Source: Sphingobium amiense
GTDB taxonomy: Bacteria; Pseudomonadota; Alphaproteobacteria; Sphingomonadales; Sphingomonadaceae
NCBI RefSeq assembly: GCF_003967075.1
Contig: NZ_AP018664.1
Span: 3,162,001 to 3,226,000, forward strand
Length of the DNA: 64,000 bases
Direction: 5' to 3'
In this document: positions 54,776-63,505 of the stretch, in pieces
How the letters are laid out: each line of letters opens with the position of its first letter
Numbering within the stretch: the first letter of the stretch is position 1
Notes under the pieces: model-generated
Told to the model about the DNA's origin: nothing
Seen by the model: the letters and a program-made list of their open reading frames with translations, nothing else
Databases searched by the model: none
Made by a program: the position numbers and the translations under genes

Positions 54776-54795
54776 TATCACATCGCAATGTGATA
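54776..54795. promoter_or_regulatory. Palindromic operator upstream of ribBX
   Basis: TATCACATCGCAATGTGATA is a perfect 8-4-8 inverted repeat in the 70-bp gap between ribE and ribBX. On the minus strand a TTGCAT -35 lies just before it and a TGATAT -10-like element overlaps its far arm, so a bound protein would block this internal promoter. A smaller palindrome, CACATTGTG at 54811-54819, lies at the ribE stop. The HTH on the RibBX protein itself is the obvious candidate binder. Confidence 0.6.
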
Positions 54796-54809
54796 AATGC
54801 AAGAGGGCA

Positions 54810-55421
54810 TCACATTGTGCGGCTGCGCACGCCCTGCATCCGGTCCAGATAGCGGGCCAGCACGTCGATCTCCAGATTGACCTGCGCGCCCTGCGTCAGC
54901 CGCCCCAGCGTCGTCACGTCCCAGGTGTGGGGGATGAGGTTGACGGAGAAATGCGCCCCGTCCTCGACATCGCGCACTTCGTTCACCGTCAGCGACACGC
55001 CGTCGACCGTAATGCTGCCCTTGGGCGCGATCAGCGGAGCGAGCGCCGCCTCGACCGCAAAGCCGACCTTGTGCGAATCGCCTTCCGGGCAGACGCCGAC
55101 CACGGTGCCGATGCCGTCGACATGGCCGGTGACGATATGGCCGCCCAGCTCGTCGCCGAGCTTCAGCGCGCGTTCGAGGTTCAGCCGACCGCCTTCGGCC
55201 CAAAGGCCCGGCGCGGTGCGCGCCACGGTTTCCGCCGACAGATCGACCGCGAACCAGTCCGCGCCCTTTTCCACCACGGTCAGGCACGCGCCCGAACAGG
55301 CGATGGACGCGCCGATGGCAACGCCCTCCATATCATAGCCGCAGCCGATGACGAGCCGCAGGTCGCCGCGCTGCTCATGAGCACGGATCGTGCCGATGTC
55401 GGTGATGATGCCGGTGAACAT
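54810..55421 (-). CDS. ribE: Riboflavin synthase alpha subunit
   Basis: The enzyme dismutates two 6,7-dimethyl-8-ribityllumazine molecules to riboflavin. The 203-aa protein is a tandem of two similar barrels: MFTGIITDIGTIRAHE with ACSGACLTVVEKG, DLSAETVART; and GHIVTGHVDGIGTV with PKGSITVDGVSLTVNEV, VNLIPHTWDVTTLG. The MFTGI start is diagnostic. It lies between ribD and ribBX on one strand. Confidence 0.96.
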   Translation of the reverse strand: MFTGIITDIGTIRAHEQRGDLRLVIGCGYDMEGVAIGASIACSGACLTVVEKGADWFAVDLSAETVARTAPGLWAEGGRLNLERALKLGDELGGHIVTGHVDGIGTVVGVCPEGDSHKVGFAVEAALAPLIAPKGSITVDGVSLTVNEVRDVEDGAHFSVNLIPHTWDVTTLGRLTQGAQVNLEIDVLARYLDRMQGVRSRTM

Positions 55422-55454
55422 GATCTGCTTTCCTGCTGCCGTCCGGGGCGTGAT

Positions 55455-56408
55455 CTAGGCGCTGCGCGTCCGCTCGTAAACCTCAAGCCGGTCGGCACCC
55501 AGCATCCGCGTGTCGCACGAGCGCCAACGCCCGTGCGCCGCCGCCAGATCGGCAAGGCCGATGTCGCCGATGCCCGCCAGCCCTTCGCCGATGATGACCG
55601 GCGCGCGATAGAAGAGCAGCCGGTCCACCAGATCGGCGCGCAGGAACGCCGCCGCCGTCCCCGCGCCGCCTTCGACCAGCAGATGATCCACACGGTCGAG
55701 CGCCGCGATCTCCTCGGGCGCGCCGATCTTCTCCCACCCGGCGGGCGGGTCGCCCCGCGTCAGCAGCAGCCGGCGGGGCGCGCGGTCCTCCAGCCCCGGC
55801 AGCCGCACGTCGAGGCGCGGACCATCGGCGCGCAGCGTGCCGCCGCCCACCAATATGGCGTCATGACGCGCGCGTTCGACATGGGCATGGGCGCGCGCGT
55901 CGGGACCGGTGATCCAGCGGCTGCGCCCGTCCGCCAGCGCGATCCGCCCGTCGAGCGACAGGCCGAGCTTGAGCGTCACATGCGGCCGTCCCAGCGTCTG
56001 CCGCAGCACGAAGCCGCTCATGGCGCGCGCGGCTTCGTCGGCCATCAGCCCCATTTCGACGATGACGCCATGATCGCGCAGCCATTGCGCACCCTGCCCG
56101 TCGGTGCGCGGATCGGGATCGCGCAGCGCGATGACGACCCGCCTGACGCCCGCGCGCGCCATCAGGTCGGCGCAGCGCGGCCCGCGCGGCGAAAGGTGGA
56201 AACAGGGTTCCAGCGTCACATAGGCGGTCGCGCCATGGGCGCGGTCCATCGCCTGCTCCAGCGCCTGCGCCTCGGCATGGGGGCGGCCGCCCTTCTGCGT
56301 CCAGCCGCGCCCGACGACATGCCCATCGCGCACGAACAGGCAGCCGACATTGGGATTGGGGGTGGAAAGGCCGCGCCCGCGCCCGGACAGGGCGATGGCG
56401 GCGGCCAT
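55455..56408 (-). CDS. ribD: Bifunctional riboflavin deaminase/reductase RibD
   Basis: RibD deaminates and then reduces the pyrimidine intermediates of riboflavin synthesis. The deaminase half has TPNPNVGCLFV, GRPHAEAQAL with zinc-ligand His44 and catalytic Glu46, and EPCFHLSPRGPRC with zinc cysteines 69 and 79. The reductase half has LKLGLSLDGRIALADGRS, AILVGGGTLRADGP and VEGGAGTAAAFL. The ATG at 56408 cuts the family's first residues (about DDRRH before MAAAIAL); no upstream ATG/GTG/TTG fits, but a CTG at the stop of the preceding gene (CTGA) would restore them. Confidence 0.93.
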   Translation of the reverse strand: MAAAIALSGRGRGLSTPNPNVGCLFVRDGHVVGRGWTQKGGRPHAEAQALEQAMDRAHGATAYVTLEPCFHLSPRGPRCADLMARAGVRRVVIALRDPDPRTDGQGAQWLRDHGVIVEMGLMADEAARAMSGFVLRQTLGRPHVTLKLGLSLDGRIALADGRSRWITGPDARAHAHVERARHDAILVGGGTLRADGPRLDVRLPGLEDRAPRRLLLTRGDPPAGWEKIGAPEEIAALDRVDHLLVEGGAGTAAAFLRADLVDRLLFYRAPVIIGEGLAGIGDIGLADLAAAHGRWRSCDTRMLGADRLEVYERTRSA

Positions 56409-56443
56409 ATGACGCCGGTCGTCGGCGGGCGAGGGATCGGGGT

Positions 56444-56917
56444 TCAGGGCTGCGCCACTCCGGGCTTCGCGTCGGCGGCCTTGACGCCCTTGTCGGCGGC
56501 TTCCGCTTTCGCCAGCCGTTCGTCGAGGAGGGCGTCGATCGCCTTCACCGCTTCCTTGCGCCGGGCGCTGTTGCGTTTTTCCTCGTCGCGCCATTCGATG
56601 CCGAAAGTGTCGGCATAGCCCTGCATCTTCTGCTGCTGCCTGACCAGCGCCGCTTCGCGCTTGGCGAAGTCGATCTTCTGCTGGAGGATGATCGCGGCGT
56701 CCGACCGGTTCGCGTCCCAGCTTTCGACATAGATGATCTTGTTGCGCGTAGGCATGGTGTTCGTGTTCGCGTCGATCACGAAGGTCCACACGATCACATA
56801 TGTCAGCGCGGCGGACAGGCCCAGCAGCGGCCATTTATGCTGGCGCTGCTGCCTGAAATAGCCCCAGAAGTCGCCGAGCGCGCTCTTGGGGGATACGGGA
56901 CGGGGAAAGATCGCCAT
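56444..56917 (-). CDS. Membrane-anchored hypothetical protein in riboflavin operon
   Basis: A 157-aa protein with one helix at about 29-48 (WPLLGLSAALTYVIVWTFVI) and a periplasmic or cytosolic charged part with coiled-coil tendency (AAIILQQKIDFAKREAALVRQQQKM, split here as KIDFAKREAALVRQQQKM; EAVKAIDALLDERLAKAEAA). The WRDEEKRNSARRKEAV segment is highly charged. The family occurs in sphingomonads next to ribD in my memory, but no function is known. Its stop nearly overlaps ribD, so it is probably co-transcribed. Confidence 0.75.
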   Translation of the reverse strand: MAIFPRPVSPKSALGDFWGYFRQQRQHKWPLLGLSAALTYVIVWTFVIDANTNTMPTRNKIIYVESWDANRSDAAIILQQKIDFAKREAALVRQQQKMQGYADTFGIEWRDEEKRNSARRKEAVKAIDALLDERLAKAEAADKGVKAADAKPGVAQP

Positions 56918-56961
56918 GCCCCGCATATAGGGCATGGCGATCCGCGATGCAAAAGGCGCTT

Positions 56962-58044
56962 TTAGGCGACCGTCTCCAGCACGGGATAGTCGGTATAGCC
57001 TTCCGCGCCCTGCGTGTAGAAGGTGGCGGCATCCCACGGATTGAGCGGCGCGCCGGTGCGGAGGCGCTCCACAAGGTCGGGATTGGCGATGAACGGACGC
57101 CCGAAAGCGATGCCGTCTGCGACGCCGCTGTCCAGCGCCGCCTGCGCCTTCGCCCCGTCGAAGTCGCTGTTGAGAATCAGCGGCCCCTTATAATGCTGGC
57201 GGATCAACGGCGACAGGGGCGGCACGGTGCTGGCGCCATAGGTGCCGTCGGGCTTCAGCTCGCGCAGTTCCAGGAAGGCGATGCCGAGCGCGTCGAGCGC
57301 CTGCGCCGCGACGGGGAAGAGGCTCTGCGGATCGCTGTCGTCGGTGCCCTGCGTATTGCCGTTGGGGGACAGGCGCACGCCGGTGCGCTCAGCGCCGATG
57401 GCGTCGACCAGCGTCCCCGTGACCTCGCGCAGCAGCCGGACGCGGTTTTCCGCGCTGCCACCATAATCGTCGGTGCGCGCATTGACGCCGTTGCGGAGAA
57501 ATTCGTCGATCAGATAGCCGTTGGCGGCATGAAGCTGCACCCCGTCGAACCCCGCCGCAATCGCATTGCGCGCGGCGGTCGCATAGGTGTCGAGCAGTTC
57601 GGGAATTTCCGGGACGGCAAGCGCGCGCGGTGTCTCATAATCCCTGTTGCCCTCATAGGTGTGGGCATGGCCCGGCGCGGCGACGGGGCTGGGCGCCACC
57701 GGCTGCTGGCCCGTCACGCTGCTGTGAACGAGGCGGCCCATATGCCAGAGCTGGGCGACGATCCGCCCGCCCGCGTCATGCACCGCATCGGTGACGCGCC
57801 GCCATCCGTCGACCTGATCCCGGTTCCAAAGACCCGTCGCATGGGGCCAGCCCAGCCCCTGCCGCGAAATGCCGATCGCCTCGCTGACGATGAGGCCCGC
57901 GCCCGCGCGCTGGCTGTAATAATCGGCCATGACCGGAGTGGGCACATGGTCGCGCGTGCCGCGCGCCCGTGTCAACGGAGCCATGAGGATGCGGTTGGGG
58001 GCGTCGATTGCGCCCAGCTTGATGGGATCGAACAGGGTCGTCAA
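56962..58044 (-). CDS. Old yellow enzyme family flavin oxidoreductase (NemA-like)
   Basis: This FMN-dependent, NAD(P)H-using enzyme reduces activated C=C bonds and electrophiles such as enones or nitro compounds. The 360-aa TIM barrel has NRILMAPLTRARG, VAQLWHMGRLVHSS, the catalytic pair in FDGVQLHAANGYLIDEFLR (His-Asn), NRVRLLREV with Arg, and SGVADGIAFGRPFIANPDL. The physiological substrate is unknown. It is divergent from an EamA transporter with a perfect palindrome between the two, and sits upstream of the riboflavin genes that supply its FMN. Confidence 0.93.
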   Translation of the reverse strand: MTTLFDPIKLGAIDAPNRILMAPLTRARGTRDHVPTPVMADYYSQRAGAGLIVSEAIGISRQGLGWPHATGLWNRDQVDGWRRVTDAVHDAGGRIVAQLWHMGRLVHSSVTGQQPVAPSPVAAPGHAHTYEGNRDYETPRALAVPEIPELLDTYATAARNAIAAGFDGVQLHAANGYLIDEFLRNGVNARTDDYGGSAENRVRLLREVTGTLVDAIGAERTGVRLSPNGNTQGTDDSDPQSLFPVAAQALDALGIAFLELRELKPDGTYGASTVPPLSPLIRQHYKGPLILNSDFDGAKAQAALDSGVADGIAFGRPFIANPDLVERLRTGAPLNPWDAATFYTQGAEGYTDYPVLETVA

Positions 58045-58067
58045 ATCGGGTCTCCCTCGTCATCATA

Positions 58068-58082
58068 GTTGCAATTTGCAAC
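58068..58082. promoter_or_regulatory. Palindrome between divergent OYE and EamA genes
   Basis: GTTGCAA-T-TTGCAAC is a perfect 7-1-7 inverted repeat located 24 bases before the OYE start and 36 bases before the EamA start. It is well placed as an operator shared by both genes. Several regulator families bind such sites; none is encoded beside it. Confidence 0.5.
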
Positions 58083-58117
58083 GGGACTTGATGCGCAAAG
58101 CCAGCTAGGGAGCCGCG

Positions 58118-58999
58118 ATGCCCACTTCAACCCCCACTGCGGCAATTGCTACGCCCCGGCTCGCATTTCCGGCGCTGCTGCTCGCCAATCTGTTCCTGCC
58201 TCTCGGCCCGGTGCTGGTGCGCCTGTCGGACGTGGGACCGGTGGCGGCGGGCTTCTGGCGGCTGGCGCTGGCCCTGCCGGTGCTGATCGCGCTGGCGCTG
58301 CCGGGCCTGCGCCGCGCGCCGCCCACGCGGGGCGAATGGCGTGCGCTGCTGCTGGCGGGCATCATCTTCGGCGTGGATCTGGGCGCGTGGCATATCGGCA
58401 TCCTCTACACGCGCGTCGCCAACGCAACGATATTCGGCAATATGAGCGCGCTGTTCCTGCCCGCCTGGGCGCTGCTGGTGTTGCGGCAGCGGCCGACCCG
58501 CGCGCAGGCGGCGGCGCTGGTGCTGGCGACGGCGGGCGCTCTGGTGATGATGGGCGGCAGCTACGAACTGTCCGCCCGCAACCTGCATGGCGATCTGCTC
58601 TGCCTGATCGCGGGCCTTTCCTATACAGTCTATCTGCTGATCGTGCAGAAGGCGCGCGGACGGCTGGATAGCTGGTCGGTGCTTGCGGTTTCCAGCGCGT
58701 TCAGCGCACCGGCGCTGCTGCTGTGCGCCCTCGCGCTGGGCGAAGCGATCCTGCCGCACGACTGGACGCCCCTCCTCATCCTCGCGCTGTCGAGCCAGCT
58801 CATCGGGCAGGGGCTGCTCACCTATGCGGTGGGGTGGTTCTCGCCGATGATTCTGGGCCTCAGCCTGCTGCTGCAACCCATCGTGTCGGCCGTGCTGGGC
58901 TGGCTGCTGTTCGGTGAATGGCTGACCCCGGCGGAATGGCTGGGCGCAGGCGCGGTGGCGGCGGCGCTGGTGCTTGTGCGCCTGCCCGCCCGCGCCTAG
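58118..58999 (+). CDS. EamA/DMT-family transporter
   Basis: A 293-aa inner-membrane protein with ten hydrophobic helices in two EamA repeats (PALLLANLFLPLGPVLVRLS, split; LLLQPIVSAVLGWLLFGEWLT is the second-repeat end). The GPVAAGFWRLALALPVL and NATIFGNMSALFLPAWALLV helices fit drug/metabolite exporters. The substrate is unknown; exporters of amino acids, nucleosides or drugs share this fold. It is divergent from an OYE gene across a palindrome, so a joint detoxification role is possible. Confidence 0.9.
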   Translation: MPTSTPTAAIATPRLAFPALLLANLFLPLGPVLVRLSDVGPVAAGFWRLALALPVLIALALPGLRRAPPTRGEWRALLLAGIIFGVDLGAWHIGILYTRVANATIFGNMSALFLPAWALLVLRQRPTRAQAAALVLATAGALVMMGGSYELSARNLHGDLLCLIAGLSYTVYLLIVQKARGRLDSWSVLAVSSAFSAPALLLCALALGEAILPHDWTPLLILALSSQLIGQGLLTYAVGWFSPMILGLSLLLQPIVSAVLGWLLFGEWLTPAEWLGAGAVAAALVLVRLPARA

Positions 59000-59009
59000 A
59001 TTGGCGGGC

Positions 59010-59666
59010 ATGAGCGACGACCTGACTCTGGACGAAATCCGCGCAACCCTCGCACCCGTGCTTGCGCGCCACGCCGCCTTCGATGGCTGGCGCGCGCCCG
59101 CTGTCGCGATGGCGGCAAACGAAAAGGGCATCGACCCCGATGTCGCGCAACTCGCTTTCGCCGATGGCCCGGTCGCGATGATCGACGCGTGGTTCGCCAG
59201 CATCGACGCGGCGATGGCGCAGGTGCTGCCGCCCGAAAGGCTGGCCCCGCTCTCGATCCGGGCCAAAATTATCGCGCTGGTCGAAGCGCGGCTCGCCATC
59301 GTTGCGCCGGACAGGGACGCGCTGCGCAGGGCGCTCGCCATCCTCGCGCTGCCGGTCAATGCGCCCCGCGCGGCAAAGCTCGCATGGCGGGCGGCGGACG
59401 CGATGTGGCGCGCGGCGGGCGACACCGCCACCGACCTCAATCATTACAGCAAGCGTGCCACGCTGACCGCGCTCTATGCCGCCACGATGCTCGCCTTCCT
59501 CGACGACGAGAGCGAGGATCATGCCGACACCCGCGCCTTCCTCGCCCGCCGGGTCGAAAATGTGATGCGGTTCGAGAAGCTGAAGGCGAAGGTCAGGGGC
59601 GCGGGCGGCGGCGAACGGCTCAGCCTGTCGCGCTTCATCGGGCGGCTGCGCTATCCCGTGGTCTGA
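59010..59666 (+). CDS. COQ9 family protein
   Basis: A 218-aa protein related to mitochondrial COQ9, a lipid-binding factor of ubiquinone synthesis. It has DEIRATLAPVLARHAAFDGW, DGPVAMIDAWFASIDAAM, LARRVENVMRFEKLKAKVR, and AADAMWRAAGDTATDLNHYSKR, the COQ9 core with its TetR-like fold. In bacteria COQ9 is mainly alphaproteobacterial. The ATG at 59010 gives MSDDLTLDEIR, the family N-terminus. No other ubi genes are adjacent. Confidence 0.92.
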   Translation: MSDDLTLDEIRATLAPVLARHAAFDGWRAPAVAMAANEKGIDPDVAQLAFADGPVAMIDAWFASIDAAMAQVLPPERLAPLSIRAKIIALVEARLAIVAPDRDALRRALAILALPVNAPRAAKLAWRAADAMWRAAGDTATDLNHYSKRATLTALYAATMLAFLDDESEDHADTRAFLARRVENVMRFEKLKAKVRGAGGGERLSLSRFIGRLRYPVV

Positions 59667-59710
59667 CACGCGACGCGGCGAATAGCGCTGGCCAATCGCT
59701 AAAGATATTG

Positions 59711-59738
59711 ATAGTCGCTCGCAGAAGCATATTGCGAG
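59711..59738. promoter_or_regulatory. Inverted repeat upstream of feoAB, possible Fur-like site
   Basis: CTCGCA (59718-59723), nine bases and TGCGAG (59733-59738) form an inverted repeat 11 bases before the feoA start. The stretch preceding it, ATAGTCGCTCGCA, loosely resembles a Fur-box half (GATAATGATTCGCA). An iron-responsive operator here would make sense for a ferrous-iron transporter, but the match is weak. Confidence 0.4.
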
Positions 59739-59748
59739 TCCGTGACCC

Positions 59749-60030
59749 TTGCGCCTGACTGACCTGCCTCTGCGGCACCCTGCCTATGTCGACCGGATCG
59801 ACTGGTCGGCCCTCACCCCCGCCGAAGGCCAGCGGCTGCGCGAATTCGGCCTGTGCGAGGGTGCGAGCGTCGAAGCGCTGCACCATGGCGGCCTGTGGGG
59901 CAAGGGACCGATCGCCTGCCGCATCGGCCGCATGACCATCGCCATGCGCCGCGCCCATGCTGGGGCCATCACCGTGCGCACCGGGGCCGAGGAGCAGCGC
60001 CCTGACCAGGGGCAGGATCAGGCCGCGTGA
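59749..60030 (+). CDS. feoA: Ferrous iron transport protein A
   Basis: FeoA is a small SH3-like cytosolic partner of FeoB. The 93-aa protein has MRLTDLPLRHPAYVDRID, TPAEGQRLREFGLCEGASVE and GPIACRIGRMTIAMRRAHA, the FeoA core. The start is a TTG at 59749; the only other nearby option, a GTG at 59742, is stopped after six codons. Its stop overlaps the feoB start by 4 bases, so both are translated together. Confidence 0.9.
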   Translation: MRLTDLPLRHPAYVDRIDWSALTPAEGQRLREFGLCEGASVEALHHGGLWGKGPIACRIGRMTIAMRRAHAGAITVRTGAEEQRPDQGQDQAA

Positions 60031-61883
60031 ACGCCACCCCGCTGGTCGCGCTGGTCGGCAATCCCAATGCCGGGAAAAGCGCGCTGTTCAACGCGCTGAC
60101 CGGCGCACGGCAGAAGCTGGGCAATTATCCCGGCGTCACGGTCGAGCGGAAGGCGGGGCGGCTGGCGCTGGCCGATGGACGCCCGGTCGAACTGGTCGAC
60201 CTGCCCGGCACCTACAGCCTGTCCCCCGGCAGTCCGGACGAGCAGGTGACGCGGGACGTGGTGCTGGGACGGCAGGCGGGCGAGAAACGGCCCGACGCGC
60301 TGGTGATCGTGGTCGATGCCTCGAACCTCGACAATCACCTGCGTTTCGCGCTCGAACTGATCGCGCTCGGCCTGCCGACCGTGGTGGCGCTCAATATGGT
60401 CGATCTGGCGACGCGAGACGGGCTGGAACTGGACGCGGCGATTCTCTCACGCGAACTGGGCGTGCCGGTGGTGTCGACCGTAGCGGTGCGCAAGCGCGGC
60501 CTCGACCATCTGCGCGAGGAACTGGGCGCGGCGCTGGCAGGCGCGCAGTCCGCCGCTCCGGCCCAGCCTGCGCGCGATTTCGACGCGACCCGCAGCGAAG
60601 CGCGCCGCATCGCCCGCGCGACCGTCGTGCGCGAAACCCCCTCGCGCCGGCTGACGGCGGCGGTGGACCGGGTGGCGCTGCATCCCGTGGCGGGCCTCGT
60701 CCTGCTGCTGGGGCTGCTCTTCATCATGTTCCAGGCGGTCTATGCCTGGTCCGAAGCGCCCATCGCGATGATCGAGGGGCTGGCCGACAGCGCCGCAGCG
60801 GCCACGCGCGACGCGCTGCCCGACGGGATATTGCGGTCCTTTCTGGTGGACGGCGTCATCAACGGCGTGGGATCGGTCGTGGCGTTCCTGCCGCAGATCC
60901 TGATCCTCTTCTTCTTCATCCTGATGCTGGAAGCGACGGGCTATATGGTCCGCGCCGCTTTCCTGATGGACAGCCTGATGGCGAAGGTCGGCCTGTCGGG
61001 CCGGGCCTTCATCCCGCTTCTCTCCTCCTTTGCCTGCGCCGTGCCCGGCATCATGGCGACCCGCACCATCGCCGACCCGCGGGATCGCCTGACCACCATC
61101 CTGATCGCGCCGCTCATGACCTGTTCGGCGCGGCTGCCCGTCTACGCCCTCATCATCGGCGCGTTCATCCCCGCGCGCGACATCGGTTACGGCATCGGCC
61201 TGCAGGGTTTCGTTCTCTTCTGCCTCTATCTCGCGGGGATCGTGGGCGCGATGCTGGTGGCGCTGGTGCTGCGCCTCACCGTCACAAAAGGGGCGAGCGG
61301 CGGATTCCTGATGGAGATGCCCAAATATCAATGGCCCCGCCCGCAGGACATAGTGCTCGGCCTGTGGCAGCGCGCGGTCATTTTCCTCAAGCGTGCGGGC
61401 ACGATCATCTTCGCGTCCACCATGATCCTGTGGCTGCTGCTGAGCTTCCCGCGCGTGCCCGACGGCGATGCCACAAGCCAGGTCGATCATTCGATTGCGG
61501 GGCGAATCGCCAACGGCCTGCAGGTGGTTCTGGCGCCGGTCGGCTTCAACCGCGACATCTCGCTGGCGCTGATCCCCGCCATGGCGGCGCGGGAAGTGTC
61601 GGTCTCGGCGCTCGCCACCGTCTATTCGATCGACGCGGGCGATGACGAGGCGGCGATGACGCAGAGCCTTGGCGACCGGCTCAAGCGCCAGTGGCCTTTC
61701 CCCACCGCGCTCGCCTTCCTCGCATGGTTCATCTTCGCACCGCAGTGCATTTCGACCATCGCGGTCACGCGGCGCGAAACGAACGGGTGGAAATGGCCGC
61801 TGTTCATGGTCGGCTACCTCTTCGCGCTCGCCTATGTCGCGGCGGGCGTCACCTACTGGACCGCGACCGCAGCGGGACTATAA
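60027..61883 (+). CDS. feoB: Ferrous iron transporter FeoB
   Basis: FeoB imports Fe2+ across the inner membrane. The 618-aa protein has the N-terminal G domain (P-loop GNPNAGKS at 11-18, [15 protein letters not shown]), followed by the membrane part with two Gate motifs ([37 protein letters not shown]). It is shorter than E. coli FeoB (about 770 aa), chiefly in the C-terminal region after the last helix, as seen in several alphaproteobacteria. A 4-base overlap joins it to feoA. Confidence 0.95.
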   Translation: MNATPLVALVGNPNAGKSALFNALTGARQKLGNYPGVTVERKAGRLALADGRPVELVDLPGTYSLSPGSPDEQVTRDVVLGRQAGEKRPDALVIVVDASNLDNHLRFALELIALGLPTVVALNMVDLATRDGLELDAAILSRELGVPVVSTVAVRKRGLDHLREELGAALAGAQSAAPAQPARDFDATRSEARRIARATVVRETPSRRLTAAVDRVALHPVAGLVLLLGLLFIMFQAVYAWSEAPIAMIEGLADSAAAATRDALPDGILRSFLVDGVINGVGSVVAFLPQILILFFFILMLEATGYMVRAAFLMDSLMAKVGLSGRAFIPLLSSFACAVPGIMATRTIADPRDRLTTILIAPLMTCSARLPVYALIIGAFIPARDIGYGIGLQGFVLFCLYLAGIVGAMLVALVLRLTVTKGASGGFLMEMPKYQWPRPQDIVLGLWQRAVIFLKRAGTIIFASTMILWLLLSFPRVPDGDATSQVDHSIAGRIANGLQVVLAPVGFNRDISLALIPAMAAREVSVSALATVYSIDAGDDEAAMTQSLGDRLKRQWPFPTALAFLAWFIFAPQCISTIAVTRRETNGWKWPLFMVGYLFALAYVAAGVTYWTATAAGL

Positions 61884-61909
61884 GGGCCGATCAACGCAGC
61901 GGAGGAATC

Positions 61910-62491
61910 ATGGCAGGCTCGGTCAACAAGGTCATTCTGGTCGGCAATCTGGGCGCGGACCCGGAGGTCAAGAGCTTCCAGAACGGCGGCAAGATCTGCA
62001 ATCTGCGCATCGCCACGTCCGAAAGCTGGAAGGACCGCATGACCGGCGAGCGCAAGGAGCGCACCGAATGGCACAGCGTCGTCATCGGCGGCGAAGGGCT
62101 GGTCGGGGTGGCCGAGCGCTTCCTGCGCAAAGGCTCCAAAATCTACATCGAAGGCCAGCTCCGCACCCGCAAGTGGCAGGACCAGAACGGCAATGACCGC
62201 TATTCGACCGAAGTGATGGTGCAGGGTCCGGGCGCAGTCCTGACCATGCTCGACAGCGCGGGCGGCGGTCAGGGCGGCGGCGGCGGGCGCGGCCAGGGCG
62301 TCTCCGACTGGAGCGGCGGGTCGAGCGGCTTTGGCGGCGGCGACTATGACGATTTCGGCGGCGGATCGGGCGGTGGCCAGAGCGGGGGTCAGGGCGGCGG
62401 CGGCTTCGGCGGCGGACGCTCGCAGGGCAGCGGCGGCCGCGCGGGCGGGCCGAACTTCGACAATGATCTGGACGACGAAGTGCCGTTCTGA
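61910..62491 (+). CDS. ssb: Single-stranded DNA-binding protein
   Basis: SSB coats single-stranded DNA in replication and repair. The 193-aa protein has the OB fold [61 protein letters not shown] long Gly-rich disordered linker ([19 protein letters not shown] and others) leads to the conserved acidic tip DLDDEVPF that recruits partner proteins. GGAGGAA precedes the ATG at 61910. It is separated from galU by a hairpin. Confidence 0.97.
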   Translation: MAGSVNKVILVGNLGADPEVKSFQNGGKICNLRIATSESWKDRMTGERKERTEWHSVVIGGEGLVGVAERFLRKGSKIYIEGQLRTRKWQDQNGNDRYSTEVMVQGPGAVLTMLDSAGGGQGGGGGRGQGVSDWSGGSSGFGGGDYDDFGGGSGGGQSGGQGGGGFGGGRSQGSGGRAGGPNFDNDLDDEVPF

Positions 62492-62502
62492 ACGATTTCG
62501 GA

Positions 62503-62543
62503 GATTGAAAATCCTCCCCGTTCAAGGGGAGGATGATTCAATC
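62503..62543. terminator. Hairpin between convergent ssb and galU
   Basis: ATCCTCCCC (62511-62519), loop GTTCAA, GGGGAGGAT (62526-62534) form a 9-bp stem, extended by GATTGAA (62503-62509) and TTCAATC (62537-62543) outside a small bulge. It lies between two convergent genes, so a bidirectional terminator is likely; there is no long T-run. Confidence 0.6.
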
Positions 62544-62551
62544 GGCCCGCC

Positions 62552-63427
62552 TCAGCGCGCCAGTTCTTCCGCCGCGAAGGCGCGGATATGGTCGCGTAGG
62601 TCGTCGCGCTCCAGCGAAAGCGCCAGATTGGCTTCGATATAACCCGCCTTCGACCCGCAGTCGAAACGGCGGCCGTCGAACGTCACGCCGTGGAAGGGCT
62701 GCTTTCCGATCATCGCGGCCATGGCGTCGGTAAGCTGGATCTCGCCGCCCGCGCCCTTTTCCTGCGTCGCGAGGATCTTCATCACCTCGGGCTGGAGGAT
62801 GTAGCGCCCCGGCAGGATGAGGTTGGACGGCGCGGTGCCGAGCTTGGGCTTTTCGACCAGACCCTTGACTTCGGTCAGCGCGCCGTCGCGCGCGCCCGGA
62901 TCAATCACACCATAGCTCGGCGTCTGGTCCATCGGGATTTCCAGCGCACAGACGAGGTTGCCGCCGACCTTTTCATAGGCGTCGACCATCTGCTTCATGC
63001 AGCCATTGCCCTTTTCGCCCTTCATGAATTCGTCGGGCAGCAGGATGGCGAAGGGTTCGTCGCCCACGATGTCGCGCGCGCACCAGATGGCGTGGCCGAG
63101 GCCCAGCGATTCCTGCTGGCGCAGGAACACAGCGTTGCCCGGATCGAGCCGCGTGCCCTCCAGCGCGGAAATGTCCTTCCCACGCTCGCGTTGCAGCGTC
63201 TCGCATTCGAAGGCGATGTCGAAATAATCCTCGATCGCGCCCTTGCCACGGCCGGTGACGAAGATGAACTGTTCGATTCCCGCCTCGCGCGCCTCGTCCA
63301 CGGCATATTGGATCAGCGGACGGTCGACGACGGGCAGCAGTTCCTTGGGCACCGCCTTGGTCGCGGGCAGGAAGCGCGTACCGAGACCGGCGACGGGAAA
63401 CACGGCTTTGCGAATAGGCTTGGTCAA
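62552..63427 (-). CDS. galU: UTP-glucose-1-phosphate uridylyltransferase
   Basis: GalU makes UDP-glucose from UTP and glucose-1-phosphate for polysaccharide and envelope synthesis. The 291-aa protein has AVFPVAGLGTRFLPATKAVP (signature with catalytic Arg/Lys), KELLPVVDRPLIQYAVDEA, FAILLPDEFM and the UDP-glucose site VEKPKLGTAPSNLILPGRYI. Length is typical. The window also holds GDP-mannose genes, so sugar-nucleotide supply is well represented here. Confidence 0.96.
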   Translation of the reverse strand: MTKPIRKAVFPVAGLGTRFLPATKAVPKELLPVVDRPLIQYAVDEAREAGIEQFIFVTGRGKGAIEDYFDIAFECETLQRERGKDISALEGTRLDPGNAVFLRQQESLGLGHAIWCARDIVGDEPFAILLPDEFMKGEKGNGCMKQMVDAYEKVGGNLVCALEIPMDQTPSYGVIDPGARDGALTEVKGLVEKPKLGTAPSNLILPGRYILQPEVMKILATQEKGAGGEIQLTDAMAAMIGKQPFHGVTFDGRRFDCGSKAGYIEANLALSLERDDLRDHIRAFAAEELAR

Positions 63428-63505
63428 GGTCGAATCCCCTGTAGACGCAGTTGCGCTGTCTTTGCCGCACCTGCGAAAAAGGTCAAGCGGGCCGGAGCAG
63501 GCGGA

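Noticed and set aside
54740..54809. FMN riboswitch upstream of ribB
   Set aside because: The gap is only 70 bp and contains a palindrome; no conserved RFN-element helices fit.
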